Made by a program: the position numbers and the translations under genes. The notes below the pieces were generated by a model. It worked only from the letters and a program-made list of their open reading frames with translations. It was not told the DNA's origin and searched no databases. 42,104 bases of DNA from a virus, in the IMG/VR virus record IMGVR_UViG_3300048833_000123, positions 1 to 42,104 of that record. One strand, 5' to 3'. Below, piece by piece: positions 24,282 through 33,074 of this stretch. Each line of letters begins with the position of its first letter. Position 1 is the first letter of the stretch.

Positions 24282-24318
24282 AGTTTCAAAAACCCCTTCA
24301 ACGAAACAGGAGTACGAC

Positions 24319-24612
24319 ATGACCGACCCGAAGAAGCCGACCGACGCCGAAGTCGCCGCGCAGAAGAAGCTCGACGACGCGAAGAAGAACGACGACAAGC
24401 CGAAGAAGGCCAAGGGCACCCGCCTGATCGCGAAGATCGCGCTCAAGGGCGACTTCGAACTCGACGACGGCCTGGGCGTGAACCAGATCGAAGTCGCCGC
24501 TGGCGACGTGTTCACCACGCACGACGCCGAGCTGGCGAAGAAGCTCGTCGAGCGCAACTACGCCAAGAAGCCGGGCACCAAGGCCGGCGACGACGAGCAG
24601 CCGGACGCCTGA
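24319..24612 (+). CDS. Unknown structural-region protein, 97 aa
   Basis: The ATG follows ACAGGAG. The product has a Lys/Asp-rich disordered N-terminus (about 1-32, KKLDDAKKNDDKPKKAKG), a small folded core (RLIAKIALKGDFELDDG) and a basic C-terminus. Its position between capsid and head-completion genes matches lambda FI, a packaging accessory protein, but the sequence does not prove this. I call it an unknown FI-position protein. Confidence 0.65.
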   Translation: MTDPKKPTDAEVAAQKKLDDAKKNDDKPKKAKGTRLIAKIALKGDFELDDGLGVNQIEVAAGDVFTTHDAELAKKLVERNYAKKPGTKAGDDEQPDA

Positions 24613-24633
24613 GTCCGAGAGCAGGAGAAGAAG

Positions 24634-24963
24634 ATGGGCTGGCCGCAGATCAAACAGAAGGCACGAGACGAAGTTCACCGGACGTTCGTGTGGCCGGCCC
24701 TTTTCCTGGCGACGCCGACGCCGATTGAGATCGGCGTTCGCGTGCACTACCGCGTCAAGCAGTTCGGCGATCTCGACCGCGAAGGTTTCGCGACAGTCGT
24801 CGAAGACGTGAACTTCCTCATTGTCGACAGCCGCGAGTGCGCCGCTGTTGAAGGGGACAAGATTTCGGTTCCGCTTCTCAATCGGACGTTCAAGCTGGCA
24901 GTCCAGCACCCGAGCGAGGATGCGATCTACAACAAGTGGGAAGTGACGGAGGTCGGCGCGTGA
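24634..24963 (+). CDS. Head completion / head-tail joining protein, 109 aa
   Basis: A GCAGGAG sequence precedes the ATG. The small beta-rich protein (ATPTPIEIGVRVHYRVKQFG, then NRTFKLAVQHPSEDAIYNKW) resembles the lambda FII / Gifsy-2-type head completion family in size and in the typical N-terminal start/pivot sequence. Position after the capsid block and before gpZ supports this. It overlaps the next gene by 4 bases (GTGA). Confidence 0.72.
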   Translation: MGWPQIKQKARDEVHRTFVWPALFLATPTPIEIGVRVHYRVKQFGDLDREGFATVVEDVNFLIVDSRECAAVEGDKISVPLLNRTFKLAVQHPSEDAIYNKWEVTEVGA

Positions 24964-25580
24964 CCATCGACGTACAACTGAAAGGTTTCGCTGAAGCCCG
25001 CAAAGGCATCGCGCGCATTCCTGAAGTGTGCGACGACGCTGCTGTCTTCGCGGTCAACGACGCGGCGGAATACGGCCAGGCCGAATCGAGCCGCCGCATC
25101 CGCGAGCAGGTTGCGTTCTCTGCGCGCTACATCGGCTCGGCGCAAGACCCGAACGCTCGGCTGCGAGTTGCGCGCCGCGCACGTCGAGGCGACCTGGAAG
25201 CCGCCATCGCCGGCCGCATGCGCCCGACCTCACTGGCGCAGTTCTCGGTCGGCGCGTTCACTCGCGGCAAGCCTGTCCGCGTGCGTGTCGCGCCAGGCCG
25301 CACCAGCAAGATTCCGAACGCGTTTCCGATCAAGCTGCGTCGAGGCACTGGCGTCTATGACCCGGAGAACGCGAACGCCGGCCTGGCCCTGCGGCTCAAG
25401 CAAGGCGAGACCGTGCGGAACAAGCGAGAGATGATTCAGATCAGCGGCAACCTTTACCTGCTCTACGGCCCGTCCGTCGACCAGGTTTTTCGCGATGTTC
25501 GTTTCGAAGTGCAGGCGCCCGTAGGCGACTACCTGGAAGCGAGCTTCCTCCGCAACTACGAGAGGCTTTCCCGTGGCTGA
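24960..25580 (+). CDS. Minor tail protein Z-like, 206 aa
   Basis: GTG 24960 is chosen because GGAGG lies 7 bases upstream and the start overlaps the previous stop (GTGA). The product begins with DVQLKGFAEARKGIARIPEV, a pattern seen in lambda gpZ and related tail-completion proteins, then RIREQVAFSARYIG and a basic central region (LRVARRARRGDLEAAI). It likely acts at the head-proximal tail end. The next gene starts within its last 8 bases. Confidence 0.75.
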   Translation: MTIDVQLKGFAEARKGIARIPEVCDDAAVFAVNDAAEYGQAESSRRIREQVAFSARYIGSAQDPNARLRVARRARRGDLEAAIAGRMRPTSLAQFSVGAFTRGKPVRVRVAPGRTSKIPNAFPIKLRRGTGVYDPENANAGLALRLKQGETVRNKREMIQISGNLYLLYGPSVDQVFRDVRFEVQAPVGDYLEASFLRNYERLSRG

Positions 25581-26085
25581 CACCAAGCGCCTGCTGCTGC
25601 AAAAAGCGATCTGCGCCTATCTCCTGGCGGAGATCACCATCGCGAACGGTTACAACTTCAACCTCCAGGCTGCGTACCGGAATAAGCGACGCTTCGGAAA
25701 AGAGATGCAGCTCCCGTCCGTGGCTATCCTGGAGAACTTCAACCCGGACCGTGCGCCGGAAACCATCGGCGGCATGAACGGCACCAAGCAGCAGTACGAT
25801 CAAATTTTTCTGCTCAACGGTTGGGCGGACGACAGCGACGAAGACGCGCAGGAGCACGGCGACGCGGCGCAGAATCTTCTCGGCGATGTCAAGAAGGCGC
25901 TGGGCAAACTCATCATGCGCAGCGCGGAGCAGGAAGGATATTTTGGAAAGCTCGCTATCGAGCTGCGTATCGAACCTGGCGTCGTACGGCCGCCGGACGA
26001 GCAATCTTCGAAGGCCTACTTCTGGATGCGAATCCAAATGAAGATCGTCGAGAAGGTTGGAGACCCGTACTGGATTTCGGATTGA
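25573..26085 (+). CDS. Minor tail protein U-like / tail terminator, 170 aa
   Basis: It starts at GTG 25573 inside the previous gene. The product (DTKRLLLQKAICAYLLAEIT near the N-terminus, RSAEQEGYFGKLAIELRIEP later) has the helix-plus-sheet layout and gene position of a lambda gpU-type tail terminator, which caps tube polymerisation. No signature motif makes it certain. The C-terminal IQMKIVEKVGDPYWISD is beta-like. Confidence 0.65.
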   Translation: MADTKRLLLQKAICAYLLAEITIANGYNFNLQAAYRNKRRFGKEMQLPSVAILENFNPDRAPETIGGMNGTKQQYDQIFLLNGWADDSDEDAQEHGDAAQNLLGDVKKALGKLIMRSAEQEGYFGKLAIELRIEPGVVRPPDEQSSKAYFWMRIQMKIVEKVGDPYWISD

Positions 26086-26113
26086 CCTGTAACACAACAG
26101 AAGGAGGCACAAC

Positions 26114-26899
26114 ATGGGCAGTGAAAATTACACCCTCGGCCGTGGCGAACTGCGTTTCGACAAGTTCGTTCCGAACACGCTACTGGGCACGGGCGAACGC
26201 TACCTGGGCAACACCCCGGAGCTGAACCTGTCCACCGAGAGCGAACGCCTCGATCACTTCAACAGTGACCGTGGCATCCGCGTCAAGGACAAGTCGGTGC
26301 TGCTGGAGAAGACCGACAGCGGTTCGTTCATCGCCGACGAGATCAGTGCCGAGAACCTGGCGCTCTGGTTCCTCGCCGACGTGAGCATCCGCACGCAGGC
26401 TTCGGCCGCCAGCGTCGTCGAGAACATCGCGGCGGACCAGGTGACGGAAGGCACCTATCACCAGCTCGGCAAGTCGCAGTCCAACCCGAGCGGCGTGCGC
26501 GGCATCACGGTGGCTTCGGTCACTCCGGACCCGGTTGCGACGGCCTACGTCCTCAACACGGACTACACCGTCGACGAAGAGCTGGGCCAGATTTACATCG
26601 TCCCCGGCGGCGGCATCGCGACCGGCGACCCCCTGATCGTGACCTACGCCACCCTGGCGAACACGCGCGAACAGGTGATCGTCTCGACCGATGCCACGCA
26701 GATCGAGGGCGCGCTGCGCTTCATCTCCTACAACCCGACCGGCCCGCGCCGCGACTACTACTGGCCGTACGTGCAGCTTTCCGCTGACGGCGACCTGGCG
26801 CTGAAGGGCGACGAGTGGCAGCAGCTCTCGTTCACCTTCGACATCCTGAAGCGGGACGGGTACGCTTCGCAGTACATCGACGGCCGGCCCGTGACCTGA
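26114..26899 (+). CDS. Major tail tube protein, 261 aa
   Basis: A strong AAGGAGG sequence precedes the ATG. The protein begins MGSENYTLGRGELRFDKFVP, a typical phage tail-tube N-terminus, with TPELNLSTESERLDHFNSDR close behind and beta-rich sequence throughout. Near 150-185 the pattern VLNTDYTVDEELGQIYIVPG looks like a small surface Ig-like or loop insertion. It lies directly before a strong terminator and the frameshifted chaperone pair, as in lambda V-G-GT. Confidence 0.9.
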   Translation: MGSENYTLGRGELRFDKFVPNTLLGTGERYLGNTPELNLSTESERLDHFNSDRGIRVKDKSVLLEKTDSGSFIADEISAENLALWFLADVSIRTQASAASVVENIAADQVTEGTYHQLGKSQSNPSGVRGITVASVTPDPVATAYVLNTDYTVDEELGQIYIVPGGGIATGDPLIVTYATLANTREQVIVSTDATQIEGALRFISYNPTGPRRDYYWPYVQLSADGDLALKGDEWQQLSFTFDILKRDGYASQYIDGRPVT

Positions 26900-26948
26900 T
26901 AGGGCATCGTCAAACGCGGTCAAGACCAACTCGGTCAAGACCACTTCT

Positions 26949-26988
26949 GACAGGCCGCCTCCTACCCCGGAGCGCGGCCTGTCTTTTT
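26949..26988 (+). terminator. Intrinsic terminator after the tail tube gene
   Basis: GACAGGCCGC (26949-26958) pairs with GCGGCCTGTC (26974-26983) around a 15-base loop, followed by TTTTT (26984-26988). It probably lowers expression of the tail chaperone, tape measure and tip genes relative to the tube. Confidence 0.88.
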
Positions 26989-27005
26989 AACCAAGGGTGC
27001 ATCTC

Positions 27006-27482
27006 ATGTCTCTCGCCAACCTCCAAATCCGTTCCGAGACGGTCGAATACAACGGCACGAACATCGTGCTCCGTGGCCTCAGTGCGAATGCCATCGCAGG
27101 CCTCATCATTTCCAACCTCTCTTCGCTCGAAGAGCTTTTCGACATCGCCGAGAAGATGGGCGTCAAGGGCGCCGACGACCTGGCGCGCGTCAACGTCGTC
27201 GACATCGGTGTGCGGATGCTCGCGCAGGTTCCGGACTTCATGGCGTCTGCCATCGCGCACGCCGCCGGAGAGCCGCAGTACGCGCACGTCATCAAGGAAG
27301 TCGACGGACCCACGCAGCTCAAGATGCTCAAGGCCGTGGCGTCGCTCACGTTCAATGACGAAGCGGGCTTCCGAGAATTCGCGGGAAACGTCGTAGCGGC
27401 CCTGCGAAGCGCAAAGGGCGTGGTGCCGCAGCCGAAGCAAAATCCCGGCGTGAACGTTTTGCAGAATGGTGGCTCGGCATAA
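27006..27482 (+). CDS. Tail assembly chaperone, short form (lambda G-like), 158 aa
   Basis: ATG 27006 (MSLANLQIRSETVEYNGTNI) is preferred over GTG 26997 because of AAGGG upstream. The protein is mostly helical in its second half and lies between tube and tape measure genes, the place of lambda gpG. The 3' end carries a slippery heptamer at 27413-27419, and the -1 frame is open from there to 27688. In lambda the G and G-T products chaperone the tape measure. The short form ends in GGSA and TAA 27480-27482. Confidence 0.85.
   Translation: MSLANLQIRSETVEYNGTNIVLRGLSANAIAGLIISNLSSLEELFDIAEKMGVKGADDLARVNVVDIGVRMLAQVPDFMASAIAHAAGEPQYAHVIKEVDGPTQLKMLKAVASLTFNDEAGFREFAGNVVAALRSAKGVVPQPKQNPGVNVLQNGGSA
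27413..27419 (+). promoter_or_regulatory. -1 frameshift slippery site (A AAG GGC)
   Basis: In the G-like frame the heptamer reads A AAG GGC, matching the X XXY YYZ rule. Tandem slippage by -1 re-pairs AAG on AAA and GGC on GGG. The -1 frame is open from here, past the G-like stop, to a stop at 27688. No pseudoknot was identified by eye. Confidence 0.75.
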
Positions 27483-27688
27483 GGGCAGCGGTTTCGCTTC
27501 TCGTGTCCGAAGGGCACGCAGACGCAGGCAACTACCCGCTCGGCTACCTGGTCGTTGAAACCGAGATTGCAAGAGAACGCATCAACGGGCACATAAAAAC
27601 CACGATGACGTTGACGCAATCTGCAATCGCATCTGCGTTGAGTAAAAAAGCCGCGTCGAACTTCAACAAGGCAATCTCGGAGCTATAA
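27419..27688 (+). CDS. Tail chaperone frameshift extension (T part of G-T)
   Basis: This is the -1 frame read after the slip at 27413-27419. It adds 89 residues (RGAAEAKSRRERFAEWWLGI at the start, YPLGYLVVETEIARERINGH in the middle, KKAASNFNKAISEL at the end) and gives a fusion of about 227 residues. That extension has the amphipathic helix pattern and ending common in tail-chaperone T domains. A stand-alone gene from GTG 27503 is less likely, since it lacks a Shine-Dalgarno sequence and the frame is open well upstream. The stop lies 2 bases before the tape measure ATG. Confidence 0.8.
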   Translation, partial: RGAAAEAKSRRERFAEWWLGIRAAVSLLVSEGHADAGNYPLGYLVVETEIARERINGHIKTTMTLTQSAIASALSKKAASNFNKAISEL

Positions 27689-27690
27689 CG

Positions 27691-30600
27691 ATGGCCGCTC
27701 AGAACGAAGTTGAACTGATTATCCGTGCTAAGAACCTGAGCACGAAGACCATCACGCAGCTCAACGGAGAGCTGAACCAGATCGCAGAGAACCAGGAGAA
27801 GGTCGCCGACGCGAATAAACTCGCCGAGCGTTCCTTCGAAAGTCTCAAGGCCGAGCAGAACCAGCTTCTCGCGGTGATGAAGAACGTGAGTGACCGAGCT
27901 GCGAAGCTCGGCATTTTCGACCGCCAGAAGCAGGAAGTCGCGCAGCTCTCGCAAGAGCTGACCAAGGCGCGCGGCGTGCTGTCCGCGATGGCGACCGAGT
28001 TCTACAACACCGAGAAGCCGACGAAGGAGTTCGTCGATCAGATGCGCCGCGCTGACTCGAACGTCGGCAAGTTGGAGATTCGTCTCGGCAAGGCGCAAGG
28101 CCGGTTGGAGAAGACCGGCGCCAAGCTGCGCGAGATGGGCATCGACGGCGCGCAGTTCTCGAAGGCGCAGGAAGACATCAACCGCAGCCTGGAGCAGTCG
28201 CTCCGCCTCTACAAGCAGGCGACGGATAACGTCGAGCGCTACGACGCGGCCGTGAGCCGGGCCAAGGCCAACGCGGCGACCGCCGGCTTCCGGGCCAGCG
28301 GCTCGCAGGCGCTCGCACAGGCTCGCGGCCTGGCCGTGACGGGGGGTAGCGGCGGGGCGTCGCTCGGAGCTGCTGCTGCGGGCGTCCAGGCGGTCCTGGA
28401 CCCGGCCAAAGAAGCCGTCGCCACCCTGGACCGCCTGGAAAAAGAGGTCGACCAGCTCGGGACCGAATTCAAGGCGCTTTCCCCGGAACTCCTGGAGAGC
28501 GCCGAAGGCATGGAGCGCCTGGCCGATCAGAGCCGTCGACTGCGGGAAGCATCGCTGGCCCTGAAGAACCAGGCCTCGCTCGCCGACGAGCTGGCGAAGT
28601 CGAACGCCGCGCTGCAAACGAGCAAGCAGGAATTCGAGCAGGCTCGCCGTGCAGTCATCCTATACGCGCAGGCCGTCGAGCAGGCGGACACGCCGAACGA
28701 AGAACTGGCCGCGTCGCTGGTGCGGGCGCAGAACGCGCTCAAGCAGTCGTTCGCGGATTTCCAGCGGCAGTCCGACGCGTTCGCGAAAGTGGAAGCTCGC
28801 GCACGTGCAGCCGGCGTCACGGTCGCGCAGCTCGCCGGAATCGAAGAGCGCCTGGCGCGCACGGCGACGCAGGTTCGCAGCGGCCAGGACCAGGTTGCGC
28901 AGTCGATGGTGCGCCTGGAGCAGAACACCAAGCGCACGACGGCGCAGTTCAACGCGTTCAACAACAGCCAGCGCACCGCGCTGTCGCTCTACCAGCGCTC
29001 GCGCGGCCAGGTTCTTTCCCTGGTGGCGAGCTATGCCGGTTTGTTCGGTGCGATCAACCTGGCGAATCAGTCCATCGACGCGACGGTGCAGCGAGAGAAA
29101 ATCCTCGCTCGTCTGCGCGTTGCCAGCAAGGGCGACACCCGCGCGGCGGCTGAAGAGTTCGACTACCTGCGTAACAAGGCCGATGAACTCGGCGTGGTGT
29201 TCGGTCCGCTCGCGGAGTCCTACTCGCGCTTCGCAGTCGCGGCGCGCGACGCCGGCCAGTCGTCGGAAGCCACGCGCTTCATCTTCGAGTCGTTTACCGA
29301 AGCAGCGGCAGCGTTGCGCTTGAGTGGCGACGAGACCGCAGGCACGTTCAAAGCCCTGGAGCAGATTTTCTCGAAGGGCTTCATCCAGGCGGAAGAGCTT
29401 CGCGGCCAGTTGGGCGACCGACTCACGGGCGCCTTCAACCTGTTCGCGAAGGCCATCGGCGTGTCGACGAAAGAACTCAACGACATGCTCGAAGCCGGCG
29501 GTAAGGTCCGCGCCGAGTTCGTGCTGCTCGCTGCGCAGCAGGCGCGGGGCATCTACGGCGAGGAAGCAAAGAACGCGTCGGACAGCTTCATCGGCGACAT
29601 GGCGCGTTTGCAGAACGCGTTCGACGACGTTAAGCGGGCCATCATCGACGGCGGCTTTGGTGACGCGCTGCGTGATTTGTTCCAGGATTTGACGCGGTTC
29701 TTCAAGAGCAACGAAGGCGAGAAGTTCGCGGCCAACTTGTCGAAGGCGTTCACTTCTGCGGCTATCGGCCTGGGCTCGCTCGTCGAGACCCTAGCGAACA
29801 GCGAAGAGGCGATCACGTTTGCCGCAGACGCCGTTGCGTTCCTGGCGCGGAACCTCAAGACCCTGCTGGGTCTTTATGTCGCCATCGAGGCGTCGAAGAT
29901 TATCATCTTCTTCGCGTCGTTCACAGCGCAGTTGGTGTTGGCGCGCAAAGCCGCAGTCGGGCTCAACACGGCGCTCGCAGTCGGCACGGTCGCGTCCAGT
30001 GGCAAGGCAGGCGCGGCGGTCGCAGGCCTGATCTCTGGCCCCATCGCAGCGCTGATCGCAATCGCTGCGGCGGGCATCATCATCCCCATCGTGCTTCAGA
30101 TTCGCGAAGAGAAGTTCCAGGCGGAGATCAAGAAGCAGAGCGAGAACTTGATGACGCGCCTGGACGAAGGCTTCCGGTCGTCTATCGAAGGGCTCAACGC
30201 GCAGCGCAGCACGGCCGAAGTCCTGGAGCGCCAGGTCAAGGCGGCGGAAAACCTGCTGGGCGTCTATGACCGCGAGAAGGCCGCGCTGCAAGAGCGCATC
30301 CGACTCAACACCGAAGCGCGCAAGCAGCAGGCGGCTATCCGCGTCGCGCAGGGCTCGCGTGAAGGCGACATGCGTCTGCCGGAGAAGCAGTTCGCCGCGA
30401 TGCGCCGCGTCGAGGAAGAGGGCAGCAAGCTCGAACAGGAACTCATTCAGCTCGACGTGCTGGCGAACGCTGTGCGCGCCCAGGTGGGCTTTGCGCAGAC
30501 CGACCTCAAGGCGATGGCGCAGGAAACGAAGAGCGTCGAAGGTGACGCGCTGGCGGCGGAGCTGAAGCGTCTGCGCGCCCTGGCGGACAGCCTGAGCACG

Positions 30601-31845
30601 GGCGGCGATGCGAAAGGAGCCAAGGCCGCAGCAGCGGCGCTCAAGAAGCTCGAACAAGACCGCATCCGCCTAGCGAAAGAAACGGCGGACACTATCCGGC
30701 AGATCGACGACGACCTCCTGGCGGCGCAGGACGAGAACGTCGACAACCGCATCGCGCTCATCCGCTCCGAGTTCCAAGTGCGCCGCAACGAAATCCTGGC
30801 GCTTATCGAGGAAGCGAAGAAGCTGGGCCTCGGCGACGAAGCTGCACGACTGCAAGCTTCGCTCGTGCGGCTCCAGACCCTTCAGACGATCACGGAGACG
30901 AAGACGCGCACCGACTTCAATGCGGAGCGTGTTGCGGCCAACGAGCAGAAGATCAACGACCTCCTGGCGCAGCGGCAACTCGAACTGGAGACGAACAACC
31001 TCCTGGTCGAAGCCGGGCTGCGGACGCAGTTGGAAAGCGCGGAGACCATCGAGGCTACGAACGCACGTCTGCTGCCGCAGATGAACCAGCTCGTGCTCGA
31101 AGCGCAGGAGTTCATCAACACGCTGAGCGGCGAAGAGGCGGTCAAGGCGCAGCTTGCGTTGGACAACATCAAGGCTAGCGTGGCAGCGGTCGGCGCGGAG
31201 CTGTCCGCTCAGCAGCTTCAGATCGTTGATCTGTTCGCGAACACGTTCGGCGACATCTTCATGCAGACCACGCAGTTGCTCGGCGAGGTCATCAAGGGAA
31301 CAAAGTCGGCCGGAGAAGCATGGGAGTCGTTCGGCGACATCGTGCTCAACTCCATCGCGCAGATTCTTTCCGAGCTGGCCCGCATGCTCATCATGCAGGC
31401 TTTGTTCAACGCGCTGAAAAACGCAGCGTCGGGTGCCGGCGGCGGGGTTTGGGGCGGCATCATCAACGGCCTGGCGAACTTGCTCGGAGGCAAGATGCAC
31501 AGCGGCGGCCTGGTTGGCGCTGGCGGCGCACAGCCTATGCGCGTGCCGGCGTACGTCTTCGCCAACGCGCCGCGCTACCACAGCGGCGGCATCGCGGGCA
31601 TGAAGCCGGATGAAGTGGCGACGGTCCTGCAACGCAACGAGGAAGTGCTGACCGAAGACGACCCGCGTCACCGCTTCAACGGCGGCGGGGCCAGCGGCGC
31701 GCCCATCGTCAAGCTGACCAACGTCAACACGTTCGACATCCAGGAAGTCGCCGGCATGGTGCTCCAGAGCGCCGCGTTCGGGCCTGCCGTAGTGAACGCC
31801 GTCAACAAGAACGCCACTGCGATCAAGCAGCGGCTCAGGAGCTAA
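27691..31845 (+). CDS. Tape measure protein, 1384 aa
   Basis: Long coiled-coil N-terminal third (TKTITQLNGELNQIAENQEK, then many Glu/Gln/Ala heptads). A tape-measure domain of the TMP_3 type spans about 440-640 (QREKILARLRVASKGDTRAA, then FIQAEELRGQLGDRLTGAFN). Hydrophobic segments near 720-748 and 775-800 could insert in the host membrane. The lambda-H-like C-terminus (AWESFGDIVLNSIAQILSEL) is followed by a Gly-rich tail. At about 1.5 angstrom per residue it predicts a tail near 208 nm. It starts right after the chaperone extension. Confidence 0.95.
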   Translation: MAAQNEVELIIRAKNLSTKTITQLNGELNQIAENQEKVADANKLAERSFESLKAEQNQLLAVMKNVSDRAAKLGIFDRQKQEVAQLSQELTKARGVLSAMATEFYNTEKPTKEFVDQMRRADSNVGKLEIRLGKAQGRLEKTGAKLREMGIDGAQFSKAQEDINRSLEQSLRLYKQATDNVERYDAAVSRAKANAATAGFRASGSQALAQARGLAVTGGSGGASLGAAAAGVQAVLDPAKEAVATLDRLEKEVDQLGTEFKALSPELLESAEGMERLADQSRRLREASLALKNQASLADELAKSNAALQTSKQEFEQARRAVILYAQAVEQADTPNEELAASLVRAQNALKQSFADFQRQSDAFAKVEARARAAGVTVAQLAGIEERLARTATQVRSGQDQVAQSMVRLEQNTKRTTAQFNAFNNSQRTALSLYQRSRGQVLSLVASYAGLFGAINLANQSIDATVQREKILARLRVASKGDTRAAAEEFDYLRNKADELGVVFGPLAESYSRFAVAARDAGQSSEATRFIFESFTEAAAALRLSGDETAGTFKALEQIFSKGFIQAEELRGQLGDRLTGAFNLFAKAIGVSTKELNDMLEAGGKVRAEFVLLAAQQARGIYGEEAKNASDSFIGDMARLQNAFDDVKRAIIDGGFGDALRDLFQDLTRFFKSNEGEKFAANLSKAFTSAAIGLGSLVETLANSEEAITFAADAVAFLARNLKTLLGLYVAIEASKIIIFFASFTAQLVLARKAAVGLNTALAVGTVASSGKAGAAVAGLISGPIAALIAIAAAGIIIPIVLQIREEKFQAEIKKQSENLMTRLDEGFRSSIEGLNAQRSTAEVLERQVKAAENLLGVYDREKAALQERIRLNTEARKQQAAIRVAQGSREGDMRLPEKQFAAMRRVEEEGSKLEQELIQLDVLANAVRAQVGFAQTDLKAMAQETKSVEGDALAAELKRLRALADSLSTGGDAKGAKAAAAALKKLEQDRIRLAKETADTIRQIDDDLLAAQDENVDNRIALIRSEFQVRRNEILALIEEAKKLGLGDEAARLQASLVRLQTLQTITETKTRTDFNAERVAANEQKINDLLAQRQLELETNNLLVEAGLRTQLESAETIEATNARLLPQMNQLVLEAQEFINTLSGEEAVKAQLALDNIKASVAAVGAELSAQQLQIVDLFANTFGDIFMQTTQLLGEVIKGTKSAGEAWESFGDIVLNSIAQILSELARMLIMQALFNALKNAASGAGGGVWGGIINGLANLLGGKMHSGGLVGAGGAQPMRVPAYVFANAPRYHSGGIAGMKPDEVATVLQRNEEVLTEDDPRHRFNGGGASGAPIVKLTNVNTFDIQEVAGMVLQSAAFGPAVVNAVNKNATAIKQRLRS

Positions 31846-31847
31846 GC

Positions 31848-33062
31848 ATGTCTTACGTCGAAGACGGGTTCGTCGTGTGGCCGCTCCTGCCTAACTGGCG
31901 GGACGGCGTGCGGGAGAACCTGGCGTGCAAGACGGAAATCCTGGGCGGCAAAGCGTCGTTGACCGGCGTGCGCCAGAAACGCGCTCGCCGCTCGGCGCCG
32001 CGCCGCACGTTCGAGTTCACCGTGCATCCGTTCGCGCAAGGCCGGCGACTCCTGGACAACATCGAGAACGATCACGGCGCCCGCGACTACCTGCTGCCGA
32101 TCTGGCCCGACTCGCAGGAGATCACGGCGGACCTGGCGCTGGCTGCTTCGGAAATTCCGTGCGAGACCAGCGGCTATGACTTCTCTCGCTACGCGCTCCT
32201 GCGCAGCGGGAGCGTAGAGCGCTTCGACTTCGAAGTGGTCGAGATCGACACCATTGAAGCCGACAGCATCACGCTGATCGGCGTGACTTCTAACGCCTGG
32301 CCTCGCGGCACGAAGCTGTTCCCGCTGCGCGAGGCGCGCCTGGCGCCCGGCAGCGCGTCGTCGCTGCTGACTGCGGACGTGGCGACCAAGGCTGTGACGT
32401 TCGATATAACGGAGCCGTGCGACTGGCCCCCGCACACCTTCGCTGTCGAGTACCGGGGCTATCCGGTGTGGGACATCGCGCCCGAGTGGACCGGCCGCCG
32501 AGAGCAGGGCTTCGAGCGGATGATCGTCAACGTCGACAACGGCTCGTCTATCCCGGCGGTGTTTGACTTTCCCGGAGCGGCTTTCCGCAGCACCAGCATT
32601 CGTTGGGTCGCGAGCAACCGCCAGGAGCACGCGCTGCAACGCGCCGTGTTCTACGCGCTGCGCGGCATGTTGCGGAGCCTGTGGGTGCCTTCGTTCGCGG
32701 ATGACCTCAAGCCGACCGCGACCCTGACCGAAGGGGCCGCGACGCTGACCGTCGAATGGTGCGGCTACACCGTCTTCGGGCGCCACCAGGAAACCCGCCG
32801 GCACCTGCGCATCGAGCTTCGGGACGGCACCGTCTACTACCGCCGCGTGATCTCGGAAGTGGAAGCGGGCGCCAACGAGGTCTTGACCCTGGACAGCAAT
32901 CACCCGGAGACTGCGACTGCCAGCGAGGTCCGGCGAATCAGCTTCATGGTTCTGTCGGAAGCTGCGACCGACGTACTCGTTCTCGATCACGTGACCGACG
33001 CAGACGGAACGACCATCGCGTCGTTTGTTTTCGAAGGCGTCGTTGAACCGCCGTCCGAATAA
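31848..33062 (+). CDS. Minor tail protein, 404 aa (distal tail region)
   Basis: It starts 2 bases after the tape measure stop. The beta-rich protein begins MSYVEDGFVVWPLLPNWRDG and has a KRARRSAPRRTFEFTVHPFA segment. The gene position (directly after tape measure, before the gpL-like protein) fits a distal-tail or gpM-like protein that links tube and tip. I do not recognise the domain itself. A paralogous-looking FEFTVHPF versus FRVEL pattern was not confirmed. Confidence 0.7.
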   Translation: MSYVEDGFVVWPLLPNWRDGVRENLACKTEILGGKASLTGVRQKRARRSAPRRTFEFTVHPFAQGRRLLDNIENDHGARDYLLPIWPDSQEITADLALAASEIPCETSGYDFSRYALLRSGSVERFDFEVVEIDTIEADSITLIGVTSNAWPRGTKLFPLREARLAPGSASSLLTADVATKAVTFDITEPCDWPPHTFAVEYRGYPVWDIAPEWTGRREQGFERMIVNVDNGSSIPAVFDFPGAAFRSTSIRWVASNRQEHALQRAVFYALRGMLRSLWVPSFADDLKPTATLTEGAATLTVEWCGYTVFGRHQETRRHLRIELRDGTVYYRRVISEVEAGANEVLTLDSNHPETATASEVRRISFMVLSEAATDVLVLDHVTDADGTTIASFVFEGVVEPPSE

Positions 33063-33074
33063 CAGGAAACTCAA

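Noticed and set aside
27503-27688. Independent 61-codon gene between chaperone and tape measure
   Set aside because: There is no Shine-Dalgarno sequence, and the frame is open upstream to a slippery heptamer, so a frameshift extension explains it better.
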